Assembly (NCBI RefSeq): GCF_007827975.1
Contig: NZ_VITT01000014.1
DNA from: Nitrospirillum viridazoti
GTDB taxonomy: Bacteria; Pseudomonadota; Alphaproteobacteria; Azospirillales; Azospirillaceae
Length of the DNA: 64,000 bases
Reading direction: 5' to 3' (one strand)
The position numbers and the translations under genes are program-made. Numbering within the stretch: position 1 is the first letter of the stretch; each line of letters begins with the position of its first letter. The notes below the pieces were generated by a model. That model did not search any database. It was not told the origin of the DNA and worked only from the letters and a program-made list of their open reading frames with translations. Of this stretch, positions 1 to 9,258 are shown in pieces.

Positions 1-2345
1 TTCATCTCGCCCAGGCCCTTGTAGCGCTGGATGGCCAGGCCCTGGCGGCCCTGTTCCAGCACCGCATCCATCAGGCCGGTGGGGCCGACGATGGTGCGGG
101 TGGTACGGCCGCGGTAGGTCAGGGTGGCGGCGTCGGTGAAGACCGTCTTCAGGAAGTCGGCCATGGCGTCCAGGCGCCGCGCCTCCACACTCTTCAGCAC
201 GTCGGCGTCCAGGATGTGGCGGTGGGTGACGCCGCGGCTGGTGCGGAACAGCATCAGGCCGCCCTCGCGCGCGCGCTCACCCTGCCAGGCGCCCACGCCC
301 ACGGTGGCGCCCTCGCCGGCATTGCCGGCCGCCTGCGCGGCCTGGGCCTCGATGCGGTTCACGCGGTCCGCCACCACGCGGGCCAGTTCGTCGGCGCGCG
401 CGTCGTCGGTCAGCAGGGTCATGGACAGGGCGCCGGCCACGGCCGCCTGTTCCACCACGGACGCGTTGCCCACCTTGCGGGTCAGGGCCTGCAGCTGATG
501 GCGGGCGGAGCGCGCCTGCTCCACCACGTCGCGCAGCTCCCCGCCCAGGCGCTCGCTGCCGTCCGCAGCCTTGAGGGTCACGTCCTCCAGGCCCTGGCCG
601 ATCAGGTAATCGTCCAGTGCCCGATCGTCCTTCAGGTAGCGTTCCTTGGCCGTGCCCCGCTTCACGCGGTACAGCGGCGGCTGGGCGATGTAGAGGTAGC
701 CGCGCTCGATCAGCTCGGGCATCTGGCGATAGAAGAAGGTCAGCAGCAGGGTACGGATGTGCGCGCCGTCCACGTCGGCGTCGGTCATGATGATGACCTT
801 GTGATAGCGCGCCTTTTCCGCGTTGAACTCCTCCCGCCCGATGCCGGTGCCCAGCGCCGCGATCAGGGTGCCGATCTCGGCCGAGGACAGCATCTTGTCG
901 AAGCGCGCACGCTCCACGTTCAGGATCTTGCCGCGCAGGGGCAGGATGGCCTGGAACTGGCGCGAGCGGCCCTGCTTGGCGGAGCCGCCGGCCGAGTCGC
1001 CCTCCACCAGGAACAGTTCGCTGAGCGCCGGGTCCCGTTCCTGACAGTCCGCCAGCTTGCCGGGCAGCGAGGCCATGTCCAACGCCCCCTTGCGCCGGGT
1101 CAGCTCCCGCGCCTTGCGCGCCGCCTCGCGCGCGGCGGCGGCCTCGACCACCTTGCCGATGATGCGCTTGGCATCGCCCGGGTGCTCTTCCAGCCAGGTC
1201 GCCAGGGCGTCGGCCACCACCGCCTCCACCACCGGGCGGACTTCGGAGGACACCAGCTTGTCCTTGGTCTGGCTGGAGAACTTGGGGTCGGGCACCTTCA
1301 CCGACAGCACGCAGGTCAGGCCCTCGCGCATGTCGTCGCCGGAGAGGTTTACCTTCTCCTTCTTCGCGATGCCGCTCTCGTTGGCGTAGTTGTTCAGCGT
1401 GCGGGTCAGCGCCGCGCGGAAGCCGGCCAGGTGGGTGCCGCCGTCACGCTGCGGGATGTTGTTGGTGAAGCACAGCGTGCTCTCGTGATAGCTGTCGTTC
1501 CACTGCAGCGCCACTTCCACGCCGATGGTGCCGCCCAGGTCGCTCTGCCGTTCGGCGCGCAGCGCGATGCCCGGCTTGTGCAGCGGCGTCTTCGACCGGT
1601 CCAGCCACTGCACGAAGGCCTCCAGCCCGCCCTCATAATGCAGCTCGCACGACTTGGGCTCCACGCCCCGCGCGTCGGTCAGGTACAGGGTGACGCCGGA
1701 GTTCAGGAAGGCCAGTTCGCGCAGGCGGTGTTCCAGCGTCTGGTAATCGAATTCGGTCTTGGTAAAGGTGGCCTTGGACGGCAGAAAGGTGACCTCCGTG
1801 CCCGACAGGGGACGGCCGTCCGCCTTCAGCGGGGCGACGCCGGTGTTGGCCAGCGGCGCCTGGGCCTCACCATGGGCGAAGCGCATCTCCCACACCCGGC
1901 CCTGGCGCCAGATGCGCAGGTCCAGGATTTCCGACAGGGCGTTCACCACGGACACGCCCACGCCGTGCAGGCCGCCGGAGACCTTGTAGCTGTTCTGGTC
2001 GAACTTACCGCCGGCGTGCAGCTGGGTCATGATGACCTCGGCCGCCGACACGCCTTCCTCCGCATGGATGTCCACGGGGATGCCGCGGCCGTCGTCGCGC
2101 ACGGTGCACGAACCGTCGGGATTCAGGATGACGTCCACCCGCGTGCAATAGCCGGCCAGCGCCTCGTCGATGGCATTGTCCACGACCTCGTACACCATGT
2201 GGTGCAGGCCGGAACCATCGTCGGTGTCGCCGATGTACATGCCGGGACGCTTGCGCACCGCATCAAGGCCTTTCAGCACTTTGATGGAGCTGGCGCCGTA
2301 ATCCTCGGCGGCGGAGTCGGGGGTCGTCAGAGCTTCTTGTGCCAT
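1..2345 (-). CDS. gyrB: DNA gyrase subunit B (3' end outside window)
   Basis: ATPase subunit of DNA gyrase, which introduces negative supercoils together with GyrA. Reading the minus strand from the ATG at 2345 gives an N-terminal GHKL ATPase domain with the GyrB signatures RKRPGMYIGDT, the Mg-binding VYEVVDNAIDEA, and GGLHGVGVSVVNA. The TOPRIM domain follows with LVEGDSAGGSA and the metal site IIMTDADVDGAHI. About 781 codons are present, ending in IQRYKGLGEMN, so only the extreme C-terminus is missing at the window edge. It is the last gene of the dnaA-dnaN-recF-gyrB series. The first base of the window is coding, so there is no stop codon here. Confidence 0.97.
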   Translation of the reverse strand, partial: MAQEALTTPDSAAEDYGASSIKVLKGLDAVRKRPGMYIGDTDDGSGLHHMVYEVVDNAIDEALAGYCTRVDVILNPDGSCTVRDDGRGIPVDIHAEEGVSAAEVIMTQLHAGGKFDQNSYKVSGGLHGVGVSVVNALSEILDLRIWRQGRVWEMRFAHGEAQAPLANTGVAPLKADGRPLSGTEVTFLPSKATFTKTEFDYQTLEHRLRELAFLNSGVTLYLTDARGVEPKSCELHYEGGLEAFVQWLDRSKTPLHKPGIALRAERQSDLGGTIGVEVALQWNDSYHESTLCFTNNIPQRDGGTHLAGFRAALTRTLNNYANESGIAKKEKVNLSGDDMREGLTCVLSVKVPDPKFSSQTKDKLVSSEVRPVVEAVVADALATWLEEHPGDAKRIIGKVVEAAAAREAARKARELTRRKGALDMASLPGKLADCQERDPALSELFLVEGDSAGGSAKQGRSRQFQAILPLRGKILNVERARFDKMLSSAEIGTLIAALGTGIGREEFNAEKARYHKVIIMTDADVDGAHIRTLLLTFFYRQMPELIERGYLYIAQPPLYRVKRGTAKERYLKDDRALDDYLIGQGLEDVTLKAADGSERLGGELRDVVEQARSARHQLQALTRKVGNASVVEQAAVAGALSMTLLTDDARADELARVVADRVNRIEAQAAQAAGNAGEGATVGVGAWQGERAREGGLMLFRTSRGVTHRHILDADVLKSVEARRLDAMADFLKTVFTDAATLTYRGRTTRTIVGPTGLMDAVLEQGRQGLAIQRYKGLGEM

Positions 2346-2447
2346 GGATACACTCTACCAGATATCGCGTCGCCCAGGGGCAAAACCGTCATAACCAAGG
2401 GGGATCGCAGCCCCCCATTCCGCGGACTCTCGAAAGCGCCAGGGGGC

Positions 2448-3686
2448 CTATCCGGCGCCCACCACCACGCCGCCGCCGGTTTCATCCGGGACCACCCGGA
2501 CGTGGCTGGCGGCGGCCCCCAGCTCGGCGAAGGTGGCGGCGTCGGTGCCCGTCATCCACGCCTGGGACCCGGTGGCCAGCACCTCCTGGAACAGGGCGGT
2601 GCGGCGCTCGGCGTCCAGGTGGGCGGCCACCTCGTCCAGCAGCAGCAGGGGCGGCGCCCCGCCCTCGGCCGCCATCAGCCGGGCGTTGGCCAGCACGATG
2701 GCGATCAGCAGGGCCTTCTGCTCCCCGGTGGAACCCAGATCCGCCGGCATGCCCTTGGCCAGATAGGTCACGGCCAGGTCGCTGCGGTGGGGCCCCACCG
2801 TGGTGGTGCCGGCGTGCGCGTCGATCCGCCGCGCCTCCGCCAGGGCCCGGCGCAGCGCGTCCTCGGCCTCCACCGCCGGCCGGTCGGCCAGCCAGCCGTC
2901 CAGCGTGCCGGTCAGCGCCAGGCCGGGCGCCGGGAAGGGTCCCACGCCCCGGCGGCAGGCGGCGGCCAGGCGGGCGGTCACGTCGCGGCGGGCGGCGGCC
3001 ACGGCGATGCCGTTGGTCGCCATCTGATCCTCCAGCACGGTCAGCCACGAGGGGTCGCCGCCCTCGCGCAGCAGGCGGATGCGGTCGCGCATGGCCTGTT
3101 CGAAGCGGCTGAGGTGGCCGGCATGCTCGGGATGGAAGCCGAACACCAGCCGGTCGAGAAAGCGGCGGCGGCCAGCCGCCCCCTCCACGAACAGCCGGTC
3201 CATCTGCGGTGTCAGCCAGACGCAGGAAACATATTGCGCCAACGCCATCTGGCTTTTGGCCGGGCGGCCATCGATATGCACCACGCGGCGCTCGCTGCCC
3301 GGCGCCCCGGCGGGGTCGCGGCCGGTGCCGATCTCCACGGCACCCAGCGGCGTCTGCACCTCCGCCGCCACCGCCCAGCCCGGCGTCTCCCAGGTTTCGC
3401 CCGGGGCCTGCAGCCGTTCCACATCCCCCAGCTTGGCGCGGCGCAGGCCGCGGCCGGGGGCGAGAAAGCTGACCGCCTCCAGCAGGTTGGTCTTGCCGGC
3501 ACCATTGGGGCCGGTCAGCGCCACCGGCCGCCGGTCCAGCGTCAGGCGGGCCTGGGCGTAGGAGCGGAAGCGGGTGACGGTCAACCGCGTAACGGCCAGC
3601 GCCGCGACTGGCGCGAACGCCGCCCCCCCATGCTCATGAGGGGTGCCCTCCGGCTTCCCCGTCAGGGGCGGCTCTTCTGTGGACAT
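2448..3686 (-). CDS. recF: DNA replication/repair protein RecF
   Basis: SMC-like ABC ATPase that helps load RecA at gapped DNA in the RecFOR pathway. The sequence shows the RecF opening VTRFRSYAQARL, a Walker A GPNGAGKTNLLEA, the central RecF segment with FLDRLVFGFHPEH, the signature-like STGEQKALL and the Walker B LLLLDEVAAHLD. At about 412 residues it is slightly longer than the usual 360-380 because of a Pro/Glu-rich N-terminal tail. ATGs at 3695 and 3686 and a TTG at 3707 are all possible starts; I chose 3686 without a strong ribosome-binding site to decide. It lies 52 bases after dnaN and 102 bases before gyrB. Confidence 0.95.
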   Translation of the reverse strand: MSTEEPPLTGKPEGTPHEHGGAAFAPVAALAVTRLTVTRFRSYAQARLTLDRRPVALTGPNGAGKTNLLEAVSFLAPGRGLRRAKLGDVERLQAPGETWETPGWAVAAEVQTPLGAVEIGTGRDPAGAPGSERRVVHIDGRPAKSQMALAQYVSCVWLTPQMDRLFVEGAAGRRRFLDRLVFGFHPEHAGHLSRFEQAMRDRIRLLREGGDPSWLTVLEDQMATNGIAVAAARRDVTARLAAACRRGVGPFPAPGLALTGTLDGWLADRPAVEAEDALRRALAEARRIDAHAGTTTVGPHRSDLAVTYLAKGMPADLGSTGEQKALLIAIVLANARLMAAEGGAPPLLLLDEVAAHLDAERRTALFQEVLATGSQAWMTGTDAATFAELGAAASHVRVVPDETGGGVVVGAG

Positions 3687-3738
3687 GGCGCCCATATTGG
3701 CCAGCAACCGCTACCGCCGCCCCGGAGACCCCAGGACC

Positions 3739-4863
3739 TCAAACGCGCATCGGCATGAGGACGTAGAGGGCCGAACCGTCGGCCACGTCGCGCACCACGG
3801 TGGGCGAGCCGGCGTCGGCCAGGGTGAAGCGCACGCCCTCGCCCTCGATCTGCTGGGTGATGTCCAGCAGGTAGCGGCTGTTGAAGCCGATCTCGAGCGC
3901 GGTGTTGTCGTAGCTGACCTCGATCTCCTCCGTGGCGGAACCCGCCTCGGGGCTGGAGGCCGACAGGGTCAGGATACCGCGGTCCAGGCTGAGCTTCACC
4001 GCCCGGCTCTTTTCCGTGGAGATGGTGGCAACGCGGTCGACGGCGGCGGCGAACTGGCCGGCGTTGACCTCCATCACCTTGTCGTTGCCCGTGGGGATGA
4101 CGCGCTCATAGTCCGGGAAAGTGCCGTCGATCAGCTTGCTGGTCAGCACGATGCTGTCGAAGGCGAAGCGCACCTTGGTGTCGGACAGCTGCACCTCGAT
4201 GCGGTCCGCCGCCTCGTCCAGCAGCTTGCGCACCTCGATCACCGTCTTACGCGGGATGATGACGCCGGGGATGCCGCCAGCACCGTCCGGCAGAGCCATC
4301 TCCACCCGGGCCAGGCGGTGGCCGTCGGTGGCCACGGCGCGCAGCACGGGGATTTCGGCGGCACCAGTCTTGGCCTTGGAGGCGTGCAGGTAGATGCCGT
4401 TGAGGTAGTAGCGCGTCTCCTCGGTGGAGATGGCGAACTTGGTGCGGTCCACCAGCATCTTCAGGTCGCTGGCCGACAGGCTGAAGCGGTGGCCGGTGTC
4501 ACCGCCGGCCATGACGGGGAAGTCCTCCACCGGCAGGGCGCCCAGGCGGAACTGCGACCGGCCGGACCGCAGGGTCAGCGTGTCGGCGGTGAAGTCCAGT
4601 TCCACCTGGCTGCCATCCGGCAGCTTGCGGGCGATGTCGTACAGGGTGTGGGCGGGGGCCGTGGCGGAACCGGGACGCGCGATATCGGCCGGCACGGATT
4701 CCACAATTTCCAGATCCATGTCGGTGGCGGTCAACGCCAGCTCACCGTTTTCCGCCTTCAGCAGGACGTTGGACAGGATCGGAATGGTGTTCCGACGCTC
4801 CACCACGCTCTGAACATGACCGAGAGACCGGAGCAAAGCCGCGCGTTCGATGGTGATCTTCAT
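3739..4863 (-). CDS. dnaN: DNA polymerase III beta sliding clamp
   Basis: Ring-shaped processivity clamp that tethers DNA polymerase III to DNA. The 374-residue product begins MKITIERAALLRSLGHVQSV, typical of alphaproteobacterial DnaN, continues through the three repeated clamp domains, and ends in YVLMPMRV, matching the conserved VLMPMR terminus. Full family length. It precedes recF in the same direction. Unusually, it is separated from dnaA by an inserted AlkZ-like gene and about 190 noncoding bases, so it may have its own promoter. No convincing -35/-10 pair was identified there. Confidence 0.97.
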   Translation of the reverse strand: MKITIERAALLRSLGHVQSVVERRNTIPILSNVLLKAENGELALTATDMDLEIVESVPADIARPGSATAPAHTLYDIARKLPDGSQVELDFTADTLTLRSGRSQFRLGALPVEDFPVMAGGDTGHRFSLSASDLKMLVDRTKFAISTEETRYYLNGIYLHASKAKTGAAEIPVLRAVATDGHRLARVEMALPDGAGGIPGVIIPRKTVIEVRKLLDEAADRIEVQLSDTKVRFAFDSIVLTSKLIDGTFPDYERVIPTGNDKVMEVNAGQFAAAVDRVATISTEKSRAVKLSLDRGILTLSASSPEAGSATEEIEVSYDNTALEIGFNSRYLLDITQQIEGEGVRFTLADAGSPTVVRDVADGSALYVLMPMRV

Positions 4864-5054
4864 GCCGTTCCGCTTGTGCTGACCCGTCGCCCTTGTGAGG
4901 CGCGGCGATTGTTTGCCTTAAATCCCCCAAGGCCCCCCCACAGGGCCTGGAAAAAGGGGTGGTCACCATAGCACAAGCCCCGCGCGGCGACAGCGTTTTC
5001 GACCGATTCCAGAGGCATTCGGAAGGCCGAGTCGCCGCCTGTCCGAAAGGGGGA

Positions 5055-6176
5055 TCATCCGCCCGCGTATCGCACGTCCAGACCGCCCGAAAGGTGGCGC
5101 AGTCGGCCCAGGACGACCCGCCGTTCCGCCTTGGTGAGGCGGCCCAGGGGCGCCAGTTCCACCTCCCACACCGGCTGGCCTTTGGCGGCCAGGCGGCGAT
5201 GGGTCCAGGTCGCCGCCACCCGCCCCTGGCGCAGCACCACGGCGGAGATCCAGCCGGCCTGGCGGTAGATGGCGGTCCGGTGCCTGGCGTCCACCACCTG
5301 GGCGGTGTCGGCATGGGCCAGCAGCCAGGGATCGAACAGGGGTAGCACCGCCAAGTGGCCGGCCGGCATCTCCGCCTGCTGTAAGGCTTCCTCGTCCCGG
5401 GCCAGGGCGTAGGCCGGGCGGCCGTCCAGTTCCACCGCCAGCAGTTCGCCGGCCAGATCCCGGAAGGCCTGGCGGCAGGGGCCGGCGGGAATGCCGGCGA
5501 ACTTGCGGAAGTCGGACGGCGTTGCCGGACCATAGGCCGCCAGATAGCGGCGCAGGAAATTCGCCACGCCATGCGCGCTGTCCGCCGGCACCACGGGCGC
5601 CTGGCCCAGCCAGGCGGGCAGGCCGACGAAGGCGGCCTCGTTATCGTCGGGACGCGGGGGGCCGTGGCACAGATGGCCCATGGCGCTGGCCAGCTTCAGC
5701 ACCCCGCCCCAGCTGTGCTCCAGCCAGGGCTGGGCCCAGTCGCCCAGCTGCGGCACCAGGCGGCGGGACAGATCCATGCGGCTGTGCGGCCCGTCGGCCA
5801 GCGCCTGGACCACGGCGTCGATCAGCACCGCCACCCGCTCGGGGGGCAGGCCCTCGCGGCTGTACCAGGCGTGGTACTCCGGCTGCTTCAGCCGGCGCAG
5901 GGCCAAAAGATCGCCCAGGTCGGCCGTCGGCACCAGGTGCAGGGTGGAGCGCTGGGCCCACAGCTTGACCAGCCCGCGGCTGTCATGGAGGGCCCCGGCC
6001 ACCTCGGCGTCGGCCAGGGCGCCCGTGCGCGCCCGCAATTGCAGGATGGCAGCGGAGTGCACCTGGGCCTGGGCGCCCAACAGCGTGCCGGCAACCGTCA
6101 GCATGTCGGGCGCCTGGGCCAGCAGATGCTGCCGGTCCAGGCGGAAGGCCAGCGCCTGGGGCAGCGAAATCGCCAA
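5055..6176 (-). CDS. AlkZ-like winged-helix DNA glycosylase family protein (HTH_42), first copy
   Basis: Member of the winged-helix family that includes the interstrand-crosslink glycosylases AlkZ and YcaQ/AlkX. These remove alkylated bases from DNA. The 373-residue protein carries Q36-A-Q38 in GAQAQ, which corresponds to the QxQ catalytic motif of AlkZ-type members rather than the QxD of YcaQ types. Family landmarks RSTLHLVP, RYLAAYGPATPSDF and FDPWLLAHAD are also present. The reading frame opens with TTG; no ATG is available upstream in frame. It lies 87 bases after the dnaA stop and about 190 before dnaN, splitting a normally tight pair. Activity is inferred from the family; the substrate is unknown. 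A second paralogue sits at 42835-43950. Confidence 0.82.
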   Translation of the reverse strand: MAISLPQALAFRLDRQHLLAQAPDMLTVAGTLLGAQAQVHSAAILQLRARTGALADAEVAGALHDSRGLVKLWAQRSTLHLVPTADLGDLLALRRLKQPEYHAWYSREGLPPERVAVLIDAVVQALADGPHSRMDLSRRLVPQLGDWAQPWLEHSWGGVLKLASAMGHLCHGPPRPDDNEAAFVGLPAWLGQAPVVPADSAHGVANFLRRYLAAYGPATPSDFRKFAGIPAGPCRQAFRDLAGELLAVELDGRPAYALARDEEALQQAEMPAGHLAVLPLFDPWLLAHADTAQVVDARHRTAIYRQAGWISAVVLRQGRVAATWTHRRLAAKGQPVWEVELAPLGRLTKAERRVVLGRLRHLSGGLDVRYAGG

Positions 6177-6263
6177 GGGAGAGGTCAGGGCAATGTCCCG
6201 ATCAGGCAGAGGAACGGATCGGGTACATTTGAGGGTGGCCTGACCGTTCCGTCAAGCCACCCC

Positions 6264-7781
6264 TCAGCCTTCGAGCATGCGCCGCAGCAGTTCCACGTCT
6301 TCGGAGAAGGTCGGGTCGGTGGCGCATAGCTCTTCCACCTTGCGCACGGCGTGCATCACGGTGGTGTGGTCGCGGTCGCCGAACTTGCGGCCAATCTCGG
6401 GCAGGGAGCGGGCGGTCAGCTGCTTGGACAGGTACATCGCCACCTGGCGCGGGCGGGCCACGGCGCGGGCGCGGCGGGCGGAGCTCATGTCCGCCAAGCG
6501 GATGTTGTAATGCTCTGCCACCTTCTTCTGGATTTCCTCGATGGTCACCCGGCGGTTGCTGGCGCGCAGCAGGTCGTGCAGCACTTCCTGGCTGCTTTCC
6601 AGGGTGATGGCCCTGCCCACCAGCTCGGCATGCGCCACGATGCGGTTGAGCGCCCCCTCCAGCTCACGCACGTTGGAGGTGATCTTGTGGGCCAGGAACT
6701 CCAGCACCTTCTGCGGAATCTGCACCCGCATCTGCTCGCCCTTGGACTGCAGGATGCCCAGGCGCAGCTCGTACGTCGTCGGGTGGATGTCAGCCACAAG
6801 TCCCCAGCCGAGGCGGGAGCGCAGGCGCTCCTCCATGCCTTCCAGGTCGGACGGGCTCTTGTCGGCGGAAATGATGACCTGGCGGTTCTGATCCACCAGG
6901 GCGTTGAAGGTGTGGAAGAACTCTTCCTGGGTGCTGTCCTTGCCGCTGATGAACTGCACGTCGTCGATCATCAGCACGTCGACGGAGCGGAACTGCTCCT
7001 TGAACGCCATGGTGTCCTTGTACCGAAGCGCCCGGATGAACTGGTACATGAACTTTTCCGCCGACAGGTAGATCACCCGGCGGGCGGGGTCCTTCTTGCG
7101 GATGTGCCAGGCGATGGCGTGCATCAGGTGGGTCTTGCCCAGGCCCACGCCGCCGTAAAGGAACAGCGGGTTGAAGGTCACGGCGTTGGCGTCGGCCACG
7201 CGGCGGGCGGCGGCGAACGCCAGCTCGTTGGGCTTGCCCACCACGAAATTCTCAAAGGTGAAGCGCGGGTCCAGCAGGGCCGAGACGTCGTCGCGCTCCT
7301 CACCCAGGCCGTTGCCGGCGATGAAGGCCGGCAGGGCCGGCGCCTCGGCCACCCCGTTCAGGCCGCCATGCAGGCCGCCGTTGAGGGACGCGGACGCCTG
7401 GACCTCGCCATATGTGGGTAGATGATCGATACCGGTTTCCGCCAGCAGCCCGGCATCGGCGATGGCGTTGGCGGCGGCGCGCGGGCCGGTGGTCAGGGCA
7501 CCGCCGAGCGAGGCGTCGTTGCGCGGGGGGGCCACGACGATTTCCACGGACTGGACGCCGGGATTCTCGCCCGTCCACAGGGCGCGGATGCGATCGGCGT
7601 AATGGGTGCGGATCCAGTCGCGCATGAAGCGCGTGGGCACGACGATGCGCACCTGGCCGCCGATGAAATCCTCAACGGTCAGCGGCTTCAGCCAGCTGCG
7701 ATACGCGGTTTCACCCACCTCGTCCTTCAGGCGCCCGCTGATGCGCGCCCATTGCTGATCCAGAGATGCCTGAACCGACAT
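6264..7781 (-). CDS. dnaA: Chromosomal replication initiator DnaA
   Basis: AAA+ ATPase that binds DnaA boxes and melts the origin. The 505-residue protein has the N-terminal DnaB-interaction domain (WARISGRLKDEVGETAYRSW), a variable linker rich in Gly/Ala (about residues 85-165), and the AAA+ core. The core has Walker A GGVGLGKTH near residues 210-218 and Walker B VLMIDDVQFISGK. The DNA-binding domain ends with GDRDHTTVMHAVRKVEEL. The ATG at 7781 is preferred over the upstream in-frame start at 7823 because it gives the standard N-terminus and has AGGAG upstream. It is preceded by a gene-free region of about 950 bases downstream of rpsT. Confidence 0.97.
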   Translation of the reverse strand: MSVQASLDQQWARISGRLKDEVGETAYRSWLKPLTVEDFIGGQVRIVVPTRFMRDWIRTHYADRIRALWTGENPGVQSVEIVVAPPRNDASLGGALTTGPRAAANAIADAGLLAETGIDHLPTYGEVQASASLNGGLHGGLNGVAEAPALPAFIAGNGLGEERDDVSALLDPRFTFENFVVGKPNELAFAAARRVADANAVTFNPLFLYGGVGLGKTHLMHAIAWHIRKKDPARRVIYLSAEKFMYQFIRALRYKDTMAFKEQFRSVDVLMIDDVQFISGKDSTQEEFFHTFNALVDQNRQVIISADKSPSDLEGMEERLRSRLGWGLVADIHPTTYELRLGILQSKGEQMRVQIPQKVLEFLAHKITSNVRELEGALNRIVAHAELVGRAITLESSQEVLHDLLRASNRRVTIEEIQKKVAEHYNIRLADMSSARRARAVARPRQVAMYLSKQLTARSLPEIGRKFGDRDHTTVMHAVRKVEELCATDPTFSEDVELLRRMLEG

Positions 7782-8606
7782 TCCCGCTTCGCTCCTGCCC
7801 CAACGCCTTCCGGACCCGGACAATCAATAAGACCACACCGGCCAACGACAGCCGGCCTGACAACCGGATCAAATCGGACCGGAACCTTATGCCGGGAAAG
7901 CCCGGTTCCCCCATGAGACAGGTCATCCCGGGATGCATCACCCCGGCAGGCGCCTCATGAAGGCCGGAGGTCCGGGCGACGAGCCTGGAGCCGAACGAAG
8001 GCATGGGAGCCGGCCGGACAGCCGGCACGACGGATGATGATGGATAAAGGCGGAGGACCACCCAAGGTCCCGCCCTTTCCAACGCCGCCCTAACCCCGCT
8101 TCGTCAGCCCCTGTCGTCGGCCCTGTCCCGGCTGGTTCCGTGACCGCCTTTCCTCCCACCGGAACGTTTGCCGACACCGGGCTTGAGGCATCGCCCCGCC
8201 CCGTTCGGCACCATTCCGCTGAAATACCCAGGCAGACCAAAACCCACACACGCAAACAAAACCGCGCACCTCACGGGATTCATTTTAAAGAATCTCCCGT
8301 AGACGCATGATCTTCTTCAAAGATTCAGAAATCTACCAACGCCAGAGTGATGTAGAGCGCCAAGCGTCAGCATCAATGTACATCTGCCATCGGTTTGCGC
8401 GGGCGTTTCCGCCGCTTGATTACTTCATCGAGGAGAACGACCCCGCACATCCGGAGATGCTAGTCGGGCCGTCCGGGACTCGCAATAGGCTCGAAAAGGG
8501 AACAAGCAAAAAAGACCGAATGATGCTCGCGCCGCCGCCCGCCACCGGCCCTTCGGACTATTCTGGAAGAATAGGTGAGGATGAACGCAGTAACGACGGG
8601 CGGACA
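7782..8606. other. Gene-free region between rpsT and dnaA (dnaA leader; no oriC signature seen)
   Basis: No credible coding sequence was found; short open frames here lack family resemblance. The centre (about 8240-8340) is AT-richer than its surroundings. Three GANTC sites fall within 50 bases (8277-8281, 8290-8294, 8322-8326), with a fourth at 8477-8481; the first two face each other as an inverted repeat. GANTC is the CcrM methylation site in alphaproteobacteria. I found no perfect TTATCCACA box, so this is more likely a dnaA promoter/leader than the chromosomal origin. Confidence 0.5.
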
Positions 8607-8650
8607 AGGAAAAGGCCGCGCCCCCGCCGGTGTCCGGCAGGACGCGGCCT
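8607..8650 (-). terminator. Rho-independent terminator after rpsT
   Basis: AGGCCGCG (8613-8620) pairs with CGCGGCCT (8643-8650), with a further inner GC-rich pairing. Read on the minus strand it is followed by TTTTCCTT, as expected at the end of rpsT. Confidence 0.75.
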
Positions 8651-8731
8651 CATCCAATCCACGGTCAAGAGCTGGGACCCCGCCTCATGCGCCGGGCCCC
8701 GAGGGCCCGCGCGATCGGCGCGGCCGGCTTA

Positions 8732-8995
8732 TCAGCCCAGAGCGTTGATGCGGAGAGACAGACGGGAAATCTTGCGGGACACCGTGTTGCGGTGCATCAC
8801 GCCCTTGGAGACGCCACGCATCATTTCCGGCTGGGCCAGCTTGAACGCCTCGGCGGCGGCGGCCTTGTCGCCGGCTTCCAGGGCCAGCTCAACCTTCTTC
8901 ACGAAGGTACGGATACGGGACACGCGGGCCCGGTTCACTTCGGTACGGACTTCCGTCTGACGGATACGCTTTTCAGCGGACTTATGATTAGCCAT
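8732..8995 (-). CDS. rpsT: 30S ribosomal protein S20
   Basis: Small-subunit ribosomal protein that binds 16S rRNA. The 87-residue product begins MANHKSAEKRIRQTEVR and ends SRLSLRINALG, the standard bS20 pattern with basic helices. The ATG at 8995 is chosen over a longer upstream frame because MANHKSA is the canonical N-terminus and AAGGG lies just upstream. It has a well-formed sigma-70 promoter at 9039-9067 and a terminator at 8607-8650, so it appears to be a single transcription unit placed between mutM and dnaA, as in many alphaproteobacteria. Confidence 0.96.
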   Translation of the reverse strand: MANHKSAEKRIRQTEVRTEVNRARVSRIRTFVKKVELALEAGDKAAAAEAFKLAQPEMMRGVSKGVMHRNTVSRKISRLSLRINALG

Positions 8996-9038
8996 GACAA
9001 ACCCTTTTCGAACACGACCCTTGCCGTGGAAGGCCGGG

Positions 9039-9067
9039 CTTATACCCCCTCCCCACGAAACCGTCAA
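9039..9067 (-). promoter_or_regulatory. Sigma-70 promoter of rpsT
   Basis: On the minus strand, TTGACG (9062-9067) and TATAAG (9039-9044) are separated by exactly 17 bases. The -10 box is about 45 bases upstream of the rpsT ATG. Spacing and boxes are close to consensus. Confidence 0.75.
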
Positions 9068-9258
9068 GCGGCACGGCCCTAAAAACCGCGCCAGACTAGA
9101 CCAAAATCCGGCGAGCATGCCCTTGCTTTGGACATCCCCGCCCCCCAGATTCAACGAGTCTAAAACCAGATATGGGCGATTCTGTCGTCGACACCCAAGA
9201 TCATGGGTCTTTTACTTTAAACATACGCTTTCCCTTGGGAGGCACTTCATAAACGGGT

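Noticed and set aside
216..3758. 1180-codon plus-strand open frame
   Set aside because: It is the antisense shadow of gyrB and recF, whose motifs are unmistakable on the minus strand; the plus frame is low-complexity.
7782..8731. oriC next to dnaA
   Set aside because: No perfect DnaA box or box cluster was seen; the alphaproteobacterial chromosomal origin is often not next to dnaA.
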